The position numbers and the translations under genes were made by a program. From Paenibacillus sp. 1_12 (GTDB taxonomy: Bacteria; Bacillota; Bacilli; Paenibacillales; NBRC-103111), in the NCBI RefSeq assembly GCF_900114475.1, contig NZ_FOTE01000012.1:116315-180314 (forward strand): a stretch of 64,000 bases of DNA, read 5' to 3'. Shown one piece after another: positions 61,532-64,000 of this stretch. Every line of letters begins with the position of its first letter. Position 1 is the first letter of the stretch. Below the pieces are notes generated by a model. The model was given only the letters and a program-made list of their open reading frames with translations, did no database searches and was not told the origin of the DNA.

Positions 61532-61912
61532 ATGAAAAGTGTCCCCCATATATCCGATGCCGAATGGGAAGTCATGAAAGTTCTCTGGGCCAGGGCCAAG
61601 ACACCTTGTACAGCAAACGAAGTGATTGAGGCCTTAGAACATCAAACCGATTGGAAACCAAAAACCGTAAGAACGCTTTTAAACCGACTAGCCCAAAAGC
61701 AAGCCATTTCTTATTCACAGGAAAACAGAGTGTATGCCTATTTCCCGTTAGTGTCTGAGGACGAATGTGTAAGGTACGAAACCGAATCCTTCCTAAAAAG
61801 GATTTACGGAGGCGCATTTAAACCGATGCTGGTTAACTTTTTGAAAGAAGAAAAGCTATCTCCTGAAGAAATTAAAGAATTGAAAAGCATCCTTGATGAT
61901 AAAACAAAATGA
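61532..61912 (+). CDS. blaI: BlaI/MecI-family repressor
   Basis: 126 residues. Winged helix (ISDAEWEVMKVLWARAKTPCTANEVIEAL, PKTVRTLLNRLAQKQAI) and a C-terminal dimer helix as in BlaI/MecI. These are inactivated by proteolysis triggered by a membrane BlaR1/MecR1 sensor. GGAGGTAAACC precedes the ATG. It binds its own promoter presumably (two operators). The BlaR1-like gene follows after 73 bases; no beta-lactamase gene is present in the window. Confidence 0.92.
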   Translation: MKSVPHISDAEWEVMKVLWARAKTPCTANEVIEALEHQTDWKPKTVRTLLNRLAQKQAISYSQENRVYAYFPLVSEDECVRYETESFLKRIYGGAFKPMLVNFLKEEKLSPEEIKELKSILDDKTK

Positions 61913-61985
61913 TGAATGTACGAGCTTGTCTCACTCCGACTACCGTTATCTCATCAGAATCGATTAAGGAAAGGGAAGGGTGACT

Positions 61986-63539
61986 GTGAGCCGAATAACA
62001 GAACAACTTATTCATCTGTTTGATTGGGTTTGGTCTGTCTCGATCATGGCTAGTGTTTTGGTAGTGCTGATTATTGTGATGCAGCGCGTACTTAAGCATC
62101 GTTTGAAACCAAGGTGGCATTACTTAATGTGGCTGTTGGTTATAGTACGATTAATGCTGCCATGGGGCCCAGAGAGCGAATTCAGTATTTATAATTGGAT
62201 CGGTTATACGGGTTCCGTTCACTCGGCTGTACAAGTGAATCCAGAGGAAATGCTGATTCAGGCTGTACCGGAAACAGCGGAAACAGCTATCCAAATGGTT
62301 TATCGGCATGTATTCGTTATATGGCTGGTTGGTGTGTGCTTATTGGGGGTATACACGTTCCGAGTTAACAGGAGATTTGCCCAACAAATGGACAAAGAGA
62401 CGGTTACGATAACCGATGCAAGAGTCATAAGGCTTTTCAATCAATGTAAAAAAATGATGTCCATCCATAGATCCATTGCACTTGTTGAATCGCGCAGTTT
62501 GGCAACACCGACTCTTTTGGGGTTTGTGAATCCCCAATTGATCATGCCTCAAACACTAATAAGCAGTTTGAATGACGATCAATTGCAGCATGTGTTTCTG
62601 CATGAATTGGCTCATAGCAAACGAAATGATATTGGAGTCAATTGGTTCATGCATATTTTGCTAATGATTCATTGGTTTAATCCGGTTCTTTGGTACGCTT
62701 ATCGACGGATGCGGGAAGATCAGGAAATCGCATGTGACGCTCTTGCGCTTAGCTGCCTTGCTCCTGACAAAAGTCAGGAATATGGATATACACTTATCAA
62801 ATTGCTGGAAAATTTCTCGCAGCCAGTTCAAGCAGCAGGGAATGTAAATCTAACAGGCAGCAAAGTACAGCTGCAAAGGAGAATACAAATGATCAAACAG
62901 TTTAAATCCAATTCGTATCGTTGGTCCTTCCTTGGAATGGCAGCCTTACTCTTCATAAGTGGATGTGCGCTAACGAATCCCAAGGGCAGTCAGACCTCTG
63001 AACAATTGCCGAGTTCAACCATCTCCGAAGAAATAACGAAACAAACGGCTTCCGTTCAATCGAATACAACTGCTTCCGAAGAGAAGCCGGGAACAAGCGC
63101 TTCCGTAGGGGCTCAATCAATGGCATCCGAGGCTTCGCCAACACCGACGGCAGCCAACGAACCGCAGCCAGCGCCATCTGCTTCTGATGACAAGACGAGA
63201 CTGTTCGCTTCCGTAAAAGAGCAGCCAACCGTATCAGATGACAAACCAAGAGTGGCACCTTCCGTAAAGCAGCCGATATTGGTAGAAGACACTCCGAGAG
63301 CGGCACCTTCCGTAAGGCAGCCAGTATTGGCTGAAGACACACCAAGACCAGCACCTTCCGTAAGGCAGCCGGTATTGGCTGAAGACACACCAAAACCAGC
63401 ACCTTCCGTAAGGCAGCCGGTATTGGCTGAAGACACTTCGAAACCAGCACCTTCTGTAAGGCAGCCGGTATTGGCTGAAGACACTTCGAAACTCTTCCCT
63501 GCCGTTGTTCAGGAACCATCGGCTACATCTGTTAACTAA
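61986..63539 (+). CDS. BlaR1/MecR1-like M56 membrane peptidase with repeat tail
   Basis: 517 residues from GTG 61986 (GGGAAGG 6 bases before). Several membrane segments frame an M56 zinc peptidase site, HELAHSKRND at about residue 208, typical of BlaR1/MecR1/Rv1845c. Instead of the penicillin-binding sensor domain it has a membrane helix ending FISGC and an extracytoplasmic low-complexity tail of Ser/Thr/Pro/Glu with five 16-residue repeats (VRQPVLAEDTPRPAPS type). It probably cleaves BlaI, but the trigger must be different from a direct beta-lactam acylation. Confidence 0.85.
   Translation: MSRITEQLIHLFDWVWSVSIMASVLVVLIIVMQRVLKHRLKPRWHYLMWLLVIVRLMLPWGPESEFSIYNWIGYTGSVHSAVQVNPEEMLIQAVPETAETAIQMVYRHVFVIWLVGVCLLGVYTFRVNRRFAQQMDKETVTITDARVIRLFNQCKKMMSIHRSIALVESRSLATPTLLGFVNPQLIMPQTLISSLNDDQLQHVFLHELAHSKRNDIGVNWFMHILLMIHWFNPVLWYAYRRMREDQEIACDALALSCLAPDKSQEYGYTLIKLLENFSQPVQAAGNVNLTGSKVQLQRRIQMIKQFKSNSYRWSFLGMAALLFISGCALTNPKGSQTSEQLPSSTISEEITKQTASVQSNTTASEEKPGTSASVGAQSMASEASPTPTAANEPQPAPSASDDKTRLFASVKEQPTVSDDKPRVAPSVKQPILVEDTPRAAPSVRQPVLAEDTPRPAPSVRQPVLAEDTPKPAPSVRQPVLAEDTSKPAPSVRQPVLAEDTSKLFPAVVQEPSATSVN
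63264..63503 (+). repeat. 48-base tandem repeat in the M56 gene
   Basis: Five in-frame 48-base units starting at 63264, 63312, 63360, 63408 and 63456; the last four are almost identical. They code for 16-residue repeats. Length variation between strains is expected. Confidence 0.9.
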
Positions 63540-63566
63540 TCTCTCCACAGCGAATACGACAGTGGT

Positions 63567-63676
63567 TTACATCTCAGCCGAATTAAGTGCAGAGAACCTT
63601 TTACTCGGGGCTGTGGCTACCGCAGCAACATATTTGCCTTTATTGTCGAAACGACGTTCTTCCAGGCTGCCGCGAA
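63567..63676 (-). pseudogene. C-terminal reading frame abutting the insertion element
   Basis: The minus strand reads IIRGSLEERRFDNKGKYV, then AAVATAPSKRFSALNSAEM and a stop at 63567-63569, open up to the left end of the IS. It has the look of a real protein tail cut off by the element, but no family is recognised and the plus strand is also open there, so this is tentative. Confidence 0.25.
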
Positions 63677-63680
63677 TGAT

Positions 63681-63739
63681 ATGCTCCCCAAATAGTAGAC
63701 AGGTGAAATATTAAAAACCTGATGCTATGAGGGGAGCAT
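63681..63739 (+). promoter_or_regulatory. stem hiding the transposase ribosome binding site
   Basis: ATGCTCCCC (63681-63689) pairs perfectly with GGGGAGCAT (63731-63739), which contains the GGGGAG binding site of the transposase gene. RNA started outside the element would fold this stem and block translation. Confidence 0.55.
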
Positions 63740-63743
63740 TTTT

Positions 63744-64000
63744 ATGTCTGGGGAACCATTTCAGGCGACAGAGAAACTCGCCATTATCGAAGAGATTGAA
63801 CGTGGTGAACTTGGCATCATGGCTGCTACGTACAAATATGGAATATCAAAGACAACCTTGGTTAAGTGGCGACGCCGTTATGAAGTCTATGGCATCGAAG
63901 GATTAGAGGTTCAAAAGGGAAACCGTACCTATTCCGTTGAACTGAAGCTTCAAGCAGTGAAGGATTACCTGGAGGGGGAGTTATCTCAGTACCAGATTAT
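63744..64000 (+). CDS. IS3-family transposase OrfA, 3' end outside window
   Basis: At least 85 codons. Two helix-turn-helix units (ELGIMAATYKYGISKTTLVKWRRRYEVYGIEGL, and a second beginning at YSVELKLQAVKDYLEG), the layout of IS150-type OrfA. GGGGAG lies 8 bases before the ATG. The catalytic OrfB would follow by frameshift beyond the window. Confidence 0.8.
   Translation, partial: MSGEPFQATEKLAIIEEIERGELGIMAATYKYGISKTTLVKWRRRYEVYGIEGLEVQKGNRTYSVELKLQAVKDYLEGELSQYQI

Larger units (their letters stand above)
63677..64000 (+). mobile_element. left end of an IS3-family (IS150-type) insertion sequence
   Basis: The stretch TGATATGCTCCCCAAATAGT (63677-63696) resembles IS3-family terminal repeats and is followed after about 45 bases by a transposase OrfA. 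The element continues beyond the window. The exact tip cannot be fixed without the right end. Confidence 0.6.

Noticed and set aside
49635..63503. Repeats at 49635-49737 and 63264-63503 as possible CRISPR arrays
   Set aside because: Units are directly adjacent without unique spacers and are in frame within coding genes.
62953..63548. Long minus-strand frames opposite the M56 gene tail
   Set aside because: They are mirror frames of the 48-base repeats, with repetitive products and no start signals.

Overview
The window reads as a chromosomal segment of a spore-forming, low-to-moderate G+C Firmicute of the Bacillales, most like Paenibacillus. The reasons are the many Bacillus-type families (BmrA, BmrC/BmrD, MhqN/O/D with MhqR, LrgA/LrgB, CsbD, YdjO, Cse60, CotH, an S-box SAM riboswitch), strong GGAGG ribosome binding sites, and sporulation-type PAS histidine kinase architecture. 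No rRNA, tRNA or CRISPR array was seen. The genus is an inference from gene content.

Left part (1-14.0 kb): the 3' part of an AraC/YesN-type regulator, glutamate racemase, a LysM-3D secreted protein, a group of DnaA-box-like sequences in front of an orphan PAS-PAS histidine kinase, an MFS exporter, an M23 peptidase, a membrane diguanylate cyclase, a histidine kinase/response regulator pair downstream of a BmrA-like drug exporter, and a CsbD stress protein with a possible sigma-B-like promoter.

Middle-left (14-32 kb): a cold-shock protein/YdjO unit with a structured leader; a BmrC/BmrD heterodimeric exporter preceded by an unannotated 38-residue leader peptide and a complete set of alternative hairpins for transcription attenuation; a Cas4-like nuclease/DinG-type helicase fusion; a peroxiredoxin-glutaredoxin pair and a PerR/Fur-type regulator with an atypical response regulator, the two units sharing a palindromic operator; a divergent HxlR regulator/MFS exporter pair with two palindromes between them; a TPM-domain protein; ThiM; and a DUF2339/DUF3999 pair.

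Middle-right (32-49.5 kb): a truncated sugar transporter, an EamA-SDR unit behind a TetM-like ribosomal protection factor, a DUF6492 glycosyltransferase-like protein, small sporulation and cold-shock-type proteins, a Gre-factor-like protein with an overlapping 23-codon upstream ORF, an AT-rich accessory patch with an MFS pump, a DUF6530 protein and a decayed gene, the LrgAB/LysR locus, a cytoplasmic alpha-amylase, a fatty acid desaturase behind a near-perfect Fur box, and glutamate dehydrogenase.

Right part (49.5-64 kb): a VTC-DUF4956-CotH operon (polyphosphate-polymerase-like domain, membrane protein, CotH kinase lipoprotein); a quinone/electrophile resistance locus mhqN-mhqO-mhqD with MhqR and a shared operator; a GDSL hydrolase-ABC ATPase-permease operon; a SAM-I riboswitch controlling a Nudix hydrolase gene and lying directly after a membrane-anchored methyltransferase gene; a BlaI/M56 regulatory pair whose sensor carries a repeat-rich tail; and the left end of an IS3-family element that runs off the window.

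The overall theme is stress sensing and efflux, with many regulator-target pairs whose operators can be read directly. The most noteworthy items are the SAM riboswitch on a Nudix gene, the bmrC attenuator with its leader peptide, the VTC/DUF4956/CotH module, the Fur box before the desaturase and the DnaA-box cluster before the kinase.
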